Positions 1-8,197 of a stretch of 64,000 nucleotides of DNA are shown piece after piece; positions within the stretch are counted from its first letter, which is position 1, and each line of letters begins with the position of its first letter. The notes under the pieces were generated by a model that was given only the letters and a program-made list of their open reading frames with translations, ran no database searches and was not told the DNA's origin. The stretch comes from Acidobacteriota bacterium. Lineage in GTDB: Bacteria; Acidobacteriota; Vicinamibacteria; Vicinamibacterales; UBA2999. Both the position numbers and the translations under genes were made by a program. The DNA lies in NCBI GenBank assembly GCA_947482665.1, contig CANKJK010000010.1, forward strand, positions 1 through 64,000, in the 5' to 3' direction.

Positions 1-1
1 C

Positions 2-574
2 CGGATTGCGCAGGAGGAAGGCATCTTTGCCGGCAATTCAGCCGGCTCGGCGATGGCGGGTCTGCTGCAGTTGAAGGACCGTTTCACGGCCAGCGATGTG
101 GTGGTGGTGATCTTTCACGACCACGGCACGCGCTACCTCGGCAAGATGTTCAATGACGAGTGGATGCGCGCGAAGGGCTATGTCGACAAGTCAGGCCTGA
201 CCGCACGGGATCTGGTGGCCTCGGCCATGGCGGGCGAGTTACGGTCGCTCGAGGCCACGGCCACGGTGGAACAGGTGGCGCACCTGATGGCCGCGCACGA
301 CTTCTCGCAGGTCTCGATCACGAAGGATGGCCGCGTCGTGGGCTCGCTGAACGAGACGCGGCTCTTTCAGGAGCTTGTGCGTGATCCGGCAGTGAAGGCC
401 AGTCCGGTGGACGCGATCATGCAGCCGGCGTTCCCGTTCGTGGACATCTCCACGCCGGTCGACTCGCTCTCGACGATGATCACGCCTGACAATCCCGCCG
501 TGCTCGTCCGTGACTTCAAGAGCGACAAGACGTTCATCATCACGCGGTCGGACGTGATTCGCGTGTTGTGCTGA
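2..574 (+). CDS. Cystathionine beta-synthase-like PLP enzyme, C-terminal part with CBS pair (5' truncated)
   Basis: The frame is open from the window edge, so the N-terminal catalytic part is missing. The first visible residues (EEGIFAGNSAGSAM) match the end of the fold-type II PLP domain of cystathionine beta-synthase and O-acetylserine sulfhydrylase, where the glycine/serine loop helps hold the cofactor. After a linker near residue 65 come two CBS motifs (roughly 70-125 and 135-190), which in this family bind adenosyl ligands and regulate activity. The protein ends in IRVLC before TGA. A role in converting homocysteine and serine to cystathionine is inferred from the CBS-tailed architecture. 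A cysteine synthase with CBS domains cannot be excluded because the substrate-binding part lies outside the window. Confidence 0.85.
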   Translation, partial: RIAQEEGIFAGNSAGSAMAGLLQLKDRFTASDVVVVIFHDHGTRYLGKMFNDEWMRAKGYVDKSGLTARDLVASAMAGELRSLEATATVEQVAHLMAAHDFSQVSITKDGRVVGSLNETRLFQELVRDPAVKASPVDAIMQPAFPFVDISTPVDSLSTMITPDNPAVLVRDFKSDKTFIITRSDVIRVLC

Positions 575-586
575 TCGCCCCGGCCG

Positions 587-1930
587 CTAACGCCGTCCGA
601 TCGCGATGACTTCGCCGTCGCTCCTGAGGAAGAGGCGCCCGCCCGCGATGGCGGGTGAGGCGCCGAAGCGCCCCCTGAGTTTGTTCGTCGCCAGCAGCTT
701 CAGCGAGCGCCCCGCCTCAAGCACGAGTGTCGTGCCCGTCTCATCCGCGAAGTAGATCTTGCCGTCGCCCGCGACGGGCGACCCCATGTAGACGCCCGGG
801 ATCCGCTCCTGCCACACCCGCACGCCGGTGGCCGCATCGATGGCGCTCACGATCCCCTGATCCGTGGCCATGTAGAGCAAGCCTTGGTAGTACACGAGTG
901 AGGGCACGTAGGGACCAGAGGTCGCCTGCCTCCAGACCACGTGCGTGGCGGCGATGTCGCCGCGGCCGCCCGCGCGGAGGGCCATGAAGGGGCTGCTGCG
1001 ATAGCCGCGGTTCAGGTACACCAGGCCGTCCCTGGCCGGAATGGGCGCTGGCACCGGGAACGTGTTGGCCTCGGCGTAGAACCACAACCGCTCGCCGGTG
1101 GCGGGATTGTGGCCGGCGACGCCTTCGCTGGAGTTCACGACGAGTTCGGGACCGGCCGGCGTCTGCACGATGACGGGGGTGGAATACGATGTCACCCCTT
1201 TGGTGCCGTCAACCTTCCACCGCGTGGCGCCGGTGGCGGTATCGACAGCCATCAGATACGCCGAGGTGCCGTGATAGGCGAGCAGATAGAGGGACGTCCC
1301 GTAGACGGTCGGTGAGGAACCGGGCCCCCAGATGATGGAGACCGGAGCGACGTCCTTCGCCAGGTTGCGCGACCAGACCTGCGTGCCCGAGAAGTCCACG
1401 GCGACGAGTTGGCCCGTGCCGTACCAGGCGTAGACGCGCTGACCGTCGGTGGTCGGACTCGGGGACGCGAGATTGTGCTTCTCGTGAATCTCGGGGAAGG
1501 GCCCTTCGCCGACCAGCGTGTGCTCCCAGAGCCGCCGGCCCGAGGACCGGTCGAGCGCGGTGAGCACAAAGCGCACGGTGTCGTCGGCCGTGGGGCGTTC
1601 ACCCTGCTTGCGGCCGCCGAGCGTGCGTTCGCCGCTGTCGTCCAGGGCGTCGCCCGTAATGAGCGTCGGGTGTTTGCCGCTCCGCTCCGCGACATTGCCA
1701 ACTTGCGAGGTGACGAACACGCGGTCGCCCCAGACGATGGGCGTCGACACGCCGAGACCGGTGAGCGTCGCGCGCCACGCGATGTTCTCGGTGTCGCTCC
1801 AGGTGACCGGCAGGTTCGTGTCCGTTGACACGCCCGCGTCTCCGGGGCCGCGCCACGCGGGCCAGTTCTCTGCCGAGAGCGCCGCGGTCGTGACAAGGGC
1901 AGCAGCGGCGAGAGTCAGGACATGTCTCAT
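587..1930 (-). CDS. Exported PQQ-like beta-propeller repeat protein
   Basis: A 447-residue protein with a clear Sec signal peptide (MRHVLTLAAAALVTTAALSA) followed by ENWPAWRGPGDAG, the usual opening of outer-membrane-assembly/PQQ-like WD propellers found in Acidobacteria and Planctomycetes. Repeating blades of the type 'G.LVAVD..G..VW' and 'IDAATGVRVW' run through the whole chain. No quinoprotein catalytic residues or haem motif could be identified, so it is probably a structural or binding propeller in the periplasm rather than a proven dehydrogenase. It is divergent from the SDR gene at 2032. A TAGATT -10-like box lies 7 nt before the ATG and no Shine-Dalgarno is visible, suggesting a leaderless transcript. 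Substrate unknown. Confidence 0.85.
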   Translation of the reverse strand: MRHVLTLAAAALVTTAALSAENWPAWRGPGDAGVSTDTNLPVTWSDTENIAWRATLTGLGVSTPIVWGDRVFVTSQVGNVAERSGKHPTLITGDALDDSGERTLGGRKQGERPTADDTVRFVLTALDRSSGRRLWEHTLVGEGPFPEIHEKHNLASPSPTTDGQRVYAWYGTGQLVAVDFSGTQVWSRNLAKDVAPVSIIWGPGSSPTVYGTSLYLLAYHGTSAYLMAVDTATGATRWKVDGTKGVTSYSTPVIVQTPAGPELVVNSSEGVAGHNPATGERLWFYAEANTFPVPAPIPARDGLVYLNRGYRSSPFMALRAGGRGDIAATHVVWRQATSGPYVPSLVYYQGLLYMATDQGIVSAIDAATGVRVWQERIPGVYMGSPVAGDGKIYFADETGTTLVLEAGRSLKLLATNKLRGRFGASPAIAGGRLFLRSDGEVIAIGRR

Positions 1931-1937
1931 GCCGTGT

Positions 1938-1943
1938 AATCTA
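1938..1943 (-). promoter_or_regulatory. Putative -10 box (TAGATT) of the propeller gene
   Basis: On the minus strand the sequence GCTAGATT sits 7 nt upstream of the ATG at 1930. If used, transcription would begin at or next to the start codon. There is no recognisable -35 and no Shine-Dalgarno. It resembles the boxes seen before 4015, 16185 and 18133. Confidence 0.35.
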
Positions 1944-1955
1944 GCGCGTCGTTGA

Positions 1956-1981
1956 CCCGCACGCGAGGGTTCGCGTGCGGG
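1956..1981. repeat. Perfect 11-bp inverted repeat between divergent genes
   Basis: CCCGCACGCGA, a four-base spacer (GGGT), then the exact reverse complement TCGCGTGCGGG. It lies 26 nt outside the start of the propeller gene (1930) and 50 nt upstream of the SDR gene (2032). A position between two divergent starts suits an operator or a bidirectional regulatory hairpin. A leftover terminator is less likely because no gene ends here. Confidence 0.6.
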
Positions 1982-2031
1982 CCCGCGACGACCCGGCGAA
2001 TGGTCCGGCAGGCCTGTGGCATCATCGCGGG

Positions 2032-2805
2032 ATGGACCTCGGACTCAGCGACCACGTCGCCATCATCACAGGCTCGACCCGCGGACTCGGTCTGGCCAGC
2101 GCCAAGGCGCTCGCCGCGGAAGGGTGCCGGGTTGTGCTTTCGGGCCGGACGCCGGAGACGCTGGAGCAGGCGGCGCGCGACGTGCGGGCGGTGGCCGGCG
2201 GAGCCGACCGCGTGTTGCCGATTCAGGCGGACGTGACGGTGCCGGCCGACATTGAGCGGCTCGTGACAGCGGCCGTCGAGACCTTCGGCCGCATCGACAT
2301 CCTGGTGAACAACGTCGGCGGAGGCAGCGGCGGCGGCATCGAGACGGGCGATGCCGATTGGCAGGCGGCGGTGGACCTGACGCTCTTTCCCGCGGTGCGG
2401 ATGTCGCGCGCGGTCGTGCCACACATGCGTGCGGCCGGGCGTGGCGTCATCATGCTGATCGCCTCGATCTTCGGGCGCGAGGCCGGTGGCCGTATGACCT
2501 ACAACGCCGTGAAGGCCGCCGAGATCAGCCTCGGCAAGACGATGGCCCAGCAGCTCGCGCCTGACGGGATTCGCGTGCTGAGCGTCTCTCCGGGCTCCAT
2601 CCTCTTTCCGGGCGGGTCGTGGTGGAAGCGCCAGCAGGCGGATCCAGCCGCCATTGCGCAGTTCGTGAAGCAGGAGCTGCCCTTTGGCCGCTTCGGCACG
2701 GACCGCGAAGTGGGGGACGTCGTGGCGTTTCTGGCCTCGCCGCGCGCCAGCTGGGTCAGCGGCACGTCGGTGGTTGTTGACGGCTGCCAGAGCCGCGCGT
2801 TCTAG
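2032..2805 (+). CDS. Short-chain dehydrogenase/reductase (SDR), FabG-like
   Basis: A 257-residue classical SDR. The cofactor motif is near residue 15 (TGSTRGLGLA, i.e. TGxxxGxG), followed by NNVGGG (NNAG-type) near 90, a catalytic serine region (IASIFGRE) near 145, and the YxxxK motif YNAVK near 160. The arginine-containing SGRTPE segment after beta2 favours NADP(H). The C-terminal VSGTSVVVDGCQSRAF matches the usual 'G..i.vDGG' end. It probably reduces or oxidises a small carbonyl or hydroxyl substrate; the substrate cannot be told. The ATG at 2032 was chosen because it begins the canonical beta-strand (MDLGLSDHVAIITG); the frame is open further upstream but that part has no family match. Confidence 0.9.
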   Translation: MDLGLSDHVAIITGSTRGLGLASAKALAAEGCRVVLSGRTPETLEQAARDVRAVAGGADRVLPIQADVTVPADIERLVTAAVETFGRIDILVNNVGGGSGGGIETGDADWQAAVDLTLFPAVRMSRAVVPHMRAAGRGVIMLIASIFGREAGGRMTYNAVKAAEISLGKTMAQQLAPDGIRVLSVSPGSILFPGGSWWKRQQADPAAIAQFVKQELPFGRFGTDREVGDVVAFLASPRASWVSGTSVVVDGCQSRAF

Positions 2806-2873
2806 CGACCGGACTCCAGCGAGGCCGGCCTGGCTCGGCCATTCGAGGTGGCGATCACGCGGCGGGGTTCTGG

Positions 2874-2879
2874 TATCGT
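2874..2879 (+). promoter_or_regulatory. Putative extended -10 (TGGTATCGT) of the YVTN lipoprotein gene
   Basis: TG-G-TATCGT ends 6 nt before the ATG at 2886, with no Shine-Dalgarno between. This spacing would give a leaderless or nearly leaderless mRNA. Confidence 0.3.
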
Positions 2880-2885
2880 CTCGCC

Positions 2886-3965
2886 ATGTCCAGATCCCTT
2901 GCCTCTGTTGTTGGACTCGCGGTGCTCGCGATCGCCTGTTCGAAACCCGTTCCCGCCGAGAAGCCGGTGCCGACGGCGCAGACGCCGCCGCCAGCGCCCA
3001 TGGTGATTGAGATTTCGGGGCCGCACCTGCTCGTCACCAATGAAGCCTCGGGCGATCTCACGGTGATGGACCTGGCGACGAAGCAGGTCACCGCCACCAT
3101 TCCCCTCGGCAAGCGCCCGCGTGGCATCGTCGTCAGCCCAGATGGGAAGACGGCCTACGTCGCGCTCAGCGGGTCGCCCGCGGCGGGCCCTGGCGTGGAC
3201 GAGAAGACACTGCCGCCACCTGATCGGGCGGCCGACGGCATCGGTGTCGTGGACCTCAAGACGGGCACACTCCTGCGCGTCCTGCCCTCGGGCCCTGACC
3301 CGGAGCGGCTCGCCGTGACGCCGGATGGCAAGTCGATCCTCGTGACGAATGAGGATGCCGCGCAGACGAGCATCGTTGATGTCGAGAAGGGAGCCGTCGT
3401 GGCGACGGTGAAGGTCGGTGGTGAGCCCGAAGGCGTGGATCTGCGTCCCGACGGGAAGGTGGCGTACATCACCTCGGAGGAGGATGGCGAGGTGTTTGTC
3501 ATCGACGTGGCGACGCACGCGGTCGTCGCAAAGTTCGCCGTCGGTCCACGGCCTCGCTCCACGGCGTTTGCGCCGAACGGCCGTGAAGCCTACGTGACCT
3601 CGGAGAACGGCGGCACGGTGGCCGTCGTGGACGCGAAGGCGCACAAGGTGCGCGCCACGATCAAGCTGACCGGTGAGATGGCGCGGCCGATGGGCGCTGC
3701 GGCTTCACCCGACGGGAAGTTCATCTATGTGACGACGGGCCGCGGCAAGAACCTGGTGGCCATCGACACGAAGACGCACACCGTGGCGTGGCAGGTGGAG
3801 GTCGGTGGCCGGCCCTGGGGCGTGGCGGTCTCTCCCGACGGCACCACGGTGTACACGGCGAATGGTCCGACCAACGAGATCGCGATCGTGGATGTGGCCA
3901 CGAAGAGCGTGGTGGCGCGGGTGAAGGCCGGTGACAAGCCCTGGGGCGCGGCCGTCGTGAATTGA
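2886..3965 (+). CDS. YVTN/YncE-type beta-propeller lipoprotein
   Basis: A 359-residue protein with a lipoprotein signal peptide: hydrophobic SLASVVGLAVLAI, then the lipobox LAIAC with Cys at residue 18. A proline/alanine linker (residues 22-40) leads into about seven blades of the 40-residue YVTN family, marked by the repeated pattern 'SPDGK.AYV', 'V.D..T..VVA.V.VG..P.G'. Such propellers are surface or periplasmic and often bind ligands or proteins; catalytic function is not expected. The genomic neighbours (SDR upstream, helicase downstream) give no pathway hint. Membrane anchoring through the acylated cysteine is inferred from the lipobox. Confidence 0.88.
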   Translation: MSRSLASVVGLAVLAIACSKPVPAEKPVPTAQTPPPAPMVIEISGPHLLVTNEASGDLTVMDLATKQVTATIPLGKRPRGIVVSPDGKTAYVALSGSPAAGPGVDEKTLPPPDRAADGIGVVDLKTGTLLRVLPSGPDPERLAVTPDGKSILVTNEDAAQTSIVDVEKGAVVATVKVGGEPEGVDLRPDGKVAYITSEEDGEVFVIDVATHAVVAKFAVGPRPRSTAFAPNGREAYVTSENGGTVAVVDAKAHKVRATIKLTGEMARPMGAAASPDGKFIYVTTGRGKNLVAIDTKTHTVAWQVEVGGRPWGVAVSPDGTTVYTANGPTNEIAIVDVATKSVVARVKAGDKPWGAAVVN

Positions 3966-4000
3966 CGCGCAGGCGCGTGCACCTTTTGCCTTTTGTTTGC

Positions 4001-4006
4001 TAGGAT
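4001..4006 (+). promoter_or_regulatory. Putative extended -10 (TGCTAGGAT) of the helicase gene
   Basis: TG-C-TAGGAT ends 8 nt before the ATG at 4015. No Shine-Dalgarno lies between. The same TGnTAGnAT pattern and spacing occur at 16171 and 18118. Confidence 0.4.
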
Positions 4007-4014
4007 GGCCGTCT

Positions 4015-6387
4015 ATGACGGCCATCGCGGTACGCCGGTCGGATCCGGCTCATGACCTTGCGCTGCAAGGGGCGCTGGAGCGCCTCACAGGCGGCGCCGT
4101 CGAGCGGCCGGATACTCCGGACGGCTGGGTCACGGCCGTTCGCCGTCTGCCGGCCCGGGATGCCGCCTATGGCGCATTCCCGGATGCGATCGACCCGCGG
4201 CTGCGCGCCGCCCTCGAGGCGCGTGGCATCGAGCGTCCGTACACGCATCAGGCCGAGGCGATGGAACATGCCCTGGCCGGCCGGCATGTGGTCATCACCA
4301 CGCCCACGGCCTCCGGGAAGACCCTCTGCTACAACGCGCCCGTCCTCAGTCGCATCCTGACGGACCCGTCCTCGCGCGCGCTCTATCTGTTCCCGACCAA
4401 GGCGCTCGCACAGGACCAGCTCGCGGAGCTGCACGCGCTCAGCGATGTGCTGTCGACGCCGGGTGATCTGGAGATCGGCGTCTTTACCTACGATGGCGAT
4501 ACGCCGCAGGATGCACGGCGTGCGATCCGTGGCCGCGCGCACATCGTGCTGAGCAATCCCGATATGGTGCACGCCGGGATCCTGCCGCACCACCCGCGCT
4601 GGGCGAAGCTCTTCGAGAATCTGCGGTACGTCGTCATCGATGAACTCCACGCCTATCGCGGCGTGTTCGGGAGTCACCTGGGCAACGTCCTGCGGCGCCT
4701 GCGGCGGGTGTGCCGGCACTACGGCTCCTCACCGACCTTCATCTGTTCGTCAGCCACCATCGCCAATCCCCGTGAGTTGGCGCAGGCGTTGGTCGAGGAG
4801 CCGTTCGAGCTGGTGGAGACCAGCGGGGCGCCGGCTGGTGAGAAGGTGTTCCTGTTCGTCAATCCGCCGGTCGTGAACCAGCAGCTCGGGATTCGCCGAT
4901 CGTATCTCTCGGAGACCCGGCGCGTCGCGGGAGAGTTCCTGAAGCGGGATCTCCAGGCGATCGTGTTTGCGCAGAGCCGGCTCGCCACGGAAATTCTGAC
5001 GACCTACCTGAAGGACGACTTCGGCAGCGTGCCGGGCGCGGCCGAGCGCATCCGCGGGTACCGGGGTGGCTACCTCCCGCAGCGCCGCCGCGAGATCGAG
5101 AAGGGGCTGCGCGAGGGACAGGTGCGCGCCGTGGTCTCCACGAGTGCGCTCGAATTGGGGATCGACATCGGTGCGCTGGACGTCGCCGTGATGGCCGGTT
5201 ATCCGGGAACGATTGCCGCCACGTGGCAGCGGGCCGGCCGCGCCGGCCGGCGGACGACCAGGTCCGCCGCCGTCCTCGTGGCGAGCAGCGCACCGCTCGA
5301 TCAGTTCGTTGTGCGGAACCCGTCCTACTTCTTCGATGCGTCGCCGGAGCATGCGCTCGTCAATCCCGACAATCTCCAGATCCTGCTGGATCACGTGAAG
5401 TGCGCGGCCTTCGAACTCCCGTTCAGCGGACAGGAATCCTTCGGGTCCCACCCCGTCAACGAAGTGCTGGCCGTGCTCGCGGAGCACGGATTCGTTCACC
5501 GGATTGACGAGGAGGACGGCACGGCCACCTGGCAGTGGACCAGCGAGAGCTATCCGGCAGATGCCGTCAGCCTGCGGTCGATCTCGTCGGACAACTTCGT
5601 GATCGTGGATACGACGCGCGGCGCCGATGTGATCGGCGAGACCAGCTTTACGAGCGGTCCGGAGACGCTGCACGAGAAGGCCATCTATCTGCTCGAAGCG
5701 CAGCTCTATCAGGTGGAACGGCTGGATTTCGAGGGCCGGAAGGCCTACGTGCGGCAGATCGACTGCGATTACTACACCGATGCGATTACCTACACGAAGG
5801 TGACGGTGCTGGACGCCTGTGCGCCCAATCGTGGCGAGGTCCACGTGACCTCGCGGGTCGTCGGCTTCAAGAAGATCAAGTTCTACACGAACGAGAACAT
5901 CGGCTCGGGCGAACTCGACCTCCCCGAACAGGAGATGCACACCACCGCGTGGTGGTTGACGGTGCCGGAGCAGGTGATGGAGGGGTTGCCCTTCGCTCCC
6001 GACGACCGCCGTGACGGCATCGTCGGGCTCTCATTTGCGCTGCGGCAGGTCGCGCAGTTGCTGCTGATGTGCGACCGGCAGGATATCGGCGTCTCGATTG
6101 ACAGTGGGGCCGAGGACGACGGCGAGCCGCGCATCTTCATCTACGACAATTACCCCGGGGGGATTGGGTTCAGCGAGCCGTTGGCCGTCAAGCACGGGGA
6201 GTTGCTGGCGCATGCACAGGCGCTCATCGCGGGATGTCCCTGCGCGCAGGGCTGCCCCGGCTGTGTCGGTCCGCTCGGCGACATTGGCCCACTGGCCAAG
6301 GCCGTGGCGCTGCGCATGCTGCAGGCGCTGCGTCAGGACCCGGCCGCGATCGAGGCGGCGCCGGCGGCGGACGAGGTGCCCTTCTGA
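4015..6387 (+). CDS. mrfA: MrfA-type DEAD/DEAH helicase with DUF1998 cysteine cluster
   Basis: A 790-residue superfamily 2 helicase of the YprA/MrfA (Hrq1-like) group. Walker A PTASGKT has its lysine at residue 102, the DEAH-type box is DELH at 209-212, motif III is SSAT near 245, and motif VI (QRAGRAGRR) is near 405. Toward the C-terminus the DUF1998 region carries Cys741-x-Cys743-x3-Cys747-x2-Cys750, the four-cysteine metal site of the MrfA family. In Bacillus subtilis MrfA and MrfB work together in repair of mitomycin-C damage, independently of UvrABC. The next gene here is an MrfB-like nuclease, which supports the same role. ATG 4015 was chosen over an upstream in-frame TTG because of the putative promoter spacing. 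Confidence 0.93.
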   Translation: MTAIAVRRSDPAHDLALQGALERLTGGAVERPDTPDGWVTAVRRLPARDAAYGAFPDAIDPRLRAALEARGIERPYTHQAEAMEHALAGRHVVITTPTASGKTLCYNAPVLSRILTDPSSRALYLFPTKALAQDQLAELHALSDVLSTPGDLEIGVFTYDGDTPQDARRAIRGRAHIVLSNPDMVHAGILPHHPRWAKLFENLRYVVIDELHAYRGVFGSHLGNVLRRLRRVCRHYGSSPTFICSSATIANPRELAQALVEEPFELVETSGAPAGEKVFLFVNPPVVNQQLGIRRSYLSETRRVAGEFLKRDLQAIVFAQSRLATEILTTYLKDDFGSVPGAAERIRGYRGGYLPQRRREIEKGLREGQVRAVVSTSALELGIDIGALDVAVMAGYPGTIAATWQRAGRAGRRTTRSAAVLVASSAPLDQFVVRNPSYFFDASPEHALVNPDNLQILLDHVKCAAFELPFSGQESFGSHPVNEVLAVLAEHGFVHRIDEEDGTATWQWTSESYPADAVSLRSISSDNFVIVDTTRGADVIGETSFTSGPETLHEKAIYLLEAQLYQVERLDFEGRKAYVRQIDCDYYTDAITYTKVTVLDACAPNRGEVHVTSRVVGFKKIKFYTNENIGSGELDLPEQEMHTTAWWLTVPEQVMEGLPFAPDDRRDGIVGLSFALRQVAQLLLMCDRQDIGVSIDSGAEDDGEPRIFIYDNYPGGIGFSEPLAVKHGELLAHAQALIAGCPCAQGCPGCVGPLGDIGPLAKAVALRMLQALRQDPAAIEAAPAADEVPF

Positions 6388-6416
6388 GCGGACTGGCCGA
6401 TCGGCTGCGCGGACTG

Positions 6417-7676
6417 ATGCCGCGAGTGCCCCCTGCCGGGAGCGGCGTGGCGCCGGAACTCCGAGAAGGGGAGGGTGCTGAGCCGGGCGCGGGGAGTGCC
6501 AGGGCGACCAATGCCGCAGAGGCACTGGGTGGCGAGTGGGCCGGGGAGGGCAGCCGGCGCTACCTTGTGGTGGAGCGCCGATACGGAGCCTCCCATCTCC
6601 ATGGGCACGTGAGCGTCGGCGACCTCCTGCCGACCGCCGGCGGGGCGTGGCCGGGCTTCGGCTTCTTGCCGGGTGCGGCCGCGCAGCCTGAGGGGCCGCC
6701 GCTCCTGTTTCTCGACCTTGAGACAACGGGGCTGGCCGGGGGCGCAGGCACGTATGCGTTTCTGGTCGGGTGTGCCTGGTTCGCTGACGATGCGTTCGTC
6801 ATCCGTCAGTTCCTGCTGAGTGCATTCACGGCGGAGGCCGTACTGCTCTCGGCTGTCGAGCGTCTCGCGTCGGGCTTCGGCGCCCTCGTGACCTATAACG
6901 GCAAGTCGTTTGATGTGCCGCTGCTGGAAAATCGACTTGCGCTGCATCGGATGCCCGGTCGACTCCCGGACTTGCCGCACGTGGATCTGCTGCACCCGGC
7001 GCGTCGCCTGTGGAGCGACCTCTCGGGCGAGGGCGGCGGCTGCCGCCTCATGACGCTCGAGGAAGCCCATTGCGGCTACGTGCGCGTGGGTGATGTGCCG
7101 GGATTCGAGATTCCCGCGCGCTATTTCGACTTCGTCCGCAGTGCCGACGCAGAGCCCCTGGCTGCGGTACTCGAACACAACCGCCTTGACCTGCTGACAC
7201 TGGCCGCGATGACGGCGCGGGTCTCGGCCATGCTCGCCTCGGCGGCCGATGGCGCCACTCCGCGGGAGCAACTCGGCGTGGGCCGTCTGCTCGAGGCTGC
7301 GGGCCGGGTGACGGAGGCCACGGCGTGTTTCACCCTGGCGGCTGCGGGTGCTGTCGCCCCGAGTCCCGTACGTCGGGAGGCACTGCGGCGCCTGGCGATG
7401 GGGTTGCGCAGGGAGCGGAAGTATGCGGGCGCGGCCGAGGCCTGGCAGGCGCTACTGGAGAGTCCGGGATGTTCGACGGCCTATGCGAGGGAAGCCGCCG
7501 AGGCCCTGGCCATTCACCACGAACACCGGCGGCGAGATCCCGCCAGGGCCCGTGAGTTCGCGGCAGCTTCACTGCGCCACGGCCAGAGTGAGCGAACGGC
7601 CACGGCGCTGCGGTACAGACTCGCGCGCCTGGACCGCAAGCTGGGGTCAGGCGCCGGCGGAACGCTCGATTTGTAG
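6417..7676 (+). CDS. mrfB: MrfB/YprB-type ribonuclease H-like exonuclease
   Basis: About 419 residues. A DEDD exonuclease core is visible: ExoI motif FLDLETTGL, ExoII VTYNGKSFDVPLLENR, and ExoIII-like LEHNRLDLLTL, each with the expected acidic residues. A helical C-terminal half (LLEAAGRVTEATACF, RRERKYAGAAEAWQALL) looks TPR-like. It follows mrfA after 29 nt at most; the frame is open upstream, and a CTG codon overlapping the mrfA stop (6384) or an ATG at 6234 are alternative starts. The residues just upstream (LADRLRGLMP) look conserved in type, so the N-terminus is uncertain. In B. subtilis the partner nuclease MrfB is metal-dependent and acts with MrfA in interstrand or bulky lesion repair. 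Confidence 0.88.
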   Translation: MPRVPPAGSGVAPELREGEGAEPGAGSARATNAAEALGGEWAGEGSRRYLVVERRYGASHLHGHVSVGDLLPTAGGAWPGFGFLPGAAAQPEGPPLLFLDLETTGLAGGAGTYAFLVGCAWFADDAFVIRQFLLSAFTAEAVLLSAVERLASGFGALVTYNGKSFDVPLLENRLALHRMPGRLPDLPHVDLLHPARRLWSDLSGEGGGCRLMTLEEAHCGYVRVGDVPGFEIPARYFDFVRSADAEPLAAVLEHNRLDLLTLAAMTARVSAMLASAADGATPREQLGVGRLLEAAGRVTEATACFTLAAAGAVAPSPVRREALRRLAMGLRRERKYAGAAEAWQALLESPGCSTAYAREAAEALAIHHEHRRRDPARAREFAAASLRHGQSERTATALRYRLARLDRKLGSGAGGTLDL

Positions 7677-7690
7677 GGGAACGATGGGCA

Positions 7691-7712
7691 GGGCCGCCCA
7701 CAGGGGCGGCCC
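7691..7712. terminator. Bidirectional terminator-like hairpin between convergent mrfB and rpmE
   Basis: Perfect 9-bp stem GGGCCGCCC / GGGCGGCCC with loop ACAG, exactly between two converging genes. No U-tract follows on either strand, so if it terminates, it does so as a GC-rich hairpin alone or with Rho. Confidence 0.6.
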
Positions 7713-7725
7713 CGTCACAGGTGGG

Positions 7726-7989
7726 CTAGGCCGTCGCGGTGGCCTTCTTGGCCTTGGCGGCCTTGGCCGCCGTCTTACGCTGCTCGACGGTCTGGACGCC
7801 GAACTTCTTCGTGAACCGCTCAACGCGGCCTTCGGTGTCCAGCAGCTTCTGCCGGCCCGTGTAGAACGGGTGGCACGCCGCGCAGATTTCCTGGTGAAGT
7901 TCCGGCTTGGTCGAGCGGGTCTTGAACGTGTTCCCGCAGGCGCACCGCACGGTCACTTCCTGGTAATTCGGATGGATCCCTTCCTTCAC
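7726..7989 (-). CDS. rpmE: 50S ribosomal protein L31 (zinc-binding type)
   Basis: An 87-residue L31. The start [12 protein letters not shown] and the core [20 protein letters not shown] are diagnostic. The zinc ligands are present as Cys16-x-Cys18 and Cys36-x2-Cys39, so this is the 'C+' form that stores zinc. The tail after residue 67 is lysine/alanine-rich ([12 protein letters not shown]), longer than in Escherichia coli. The start is GTG at 7989, supported by an AAGGAG Shine-Dalgarno six bases upstream, and a TGCTATAAT promoter element lies about 33 nt before it. It is the last gene of the minus-strand block that includes rho. Confidence 0.97.
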   Translation of the reverse strand: MKEGIHPNYQEVTVRCACGNTFKTRSTKPELHQEICAACHPFYTGRQKLLDTEGRVERFTKKFGVQTVEQRKTAAKAAKAKKATATA

Positions 7990-8021
7990 AGCCAGCTCCT
8001 TCGTGCCTGAGGCAAAAAGAG

Positions 8022-8027
8022 ATTATA
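8022..8027 (-). promoter_or_regulatory. rpmE promoter, extended -10 TGCTATAAT
   Basis: On the minus strand, TG-C-TATAAT is a consensus extended -10. It would start transcription near 8015, leaving a leader of about 26 nt that contains the AAGGAG ribosome binding site. No good -35 is visible at 17 nt, which is typical of extended -10 promoters. Confidence 0.6.
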
Positions 8028-8197
8028 GCACTCCAGGGGGCACGCCCCATCCGAAAGGGCCTGCCGCGCCGTCGCCTCTGCCTGGCGAGACCGTTTCCGG
8101 CCAAGGATCGTCGCTGTGTGACCTCCACGCGGCAGCTTGGCCAGGCGCGCGGCGCGACCCGGCGCCAGCCTGAGCCTCTGGAGGGTTCGGCTGGGCA

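Noticed and set aside
4750-5940. 396-codon open frame antisense to the MrfA helicase
   Set aside because: Shadow of the helicase reading frame; no domain or ribosome binding site.
6234-6416. Upstream extension of mrfB to ATG 6234
   Set aside because: It would overlap the cysteine-cluster end of mrfA by more than 150 nt and reads arginine/alanine-rich shadow sequence with no YprB similarity, except the last dozen residues.
8099-8142. GGCCAAG / CTTGGCC inverted repeat downstream of rho as its terminator
   Set aside because: Only 7 bp with a 30-nt loop and no U-tract; too weak to list as a feature.
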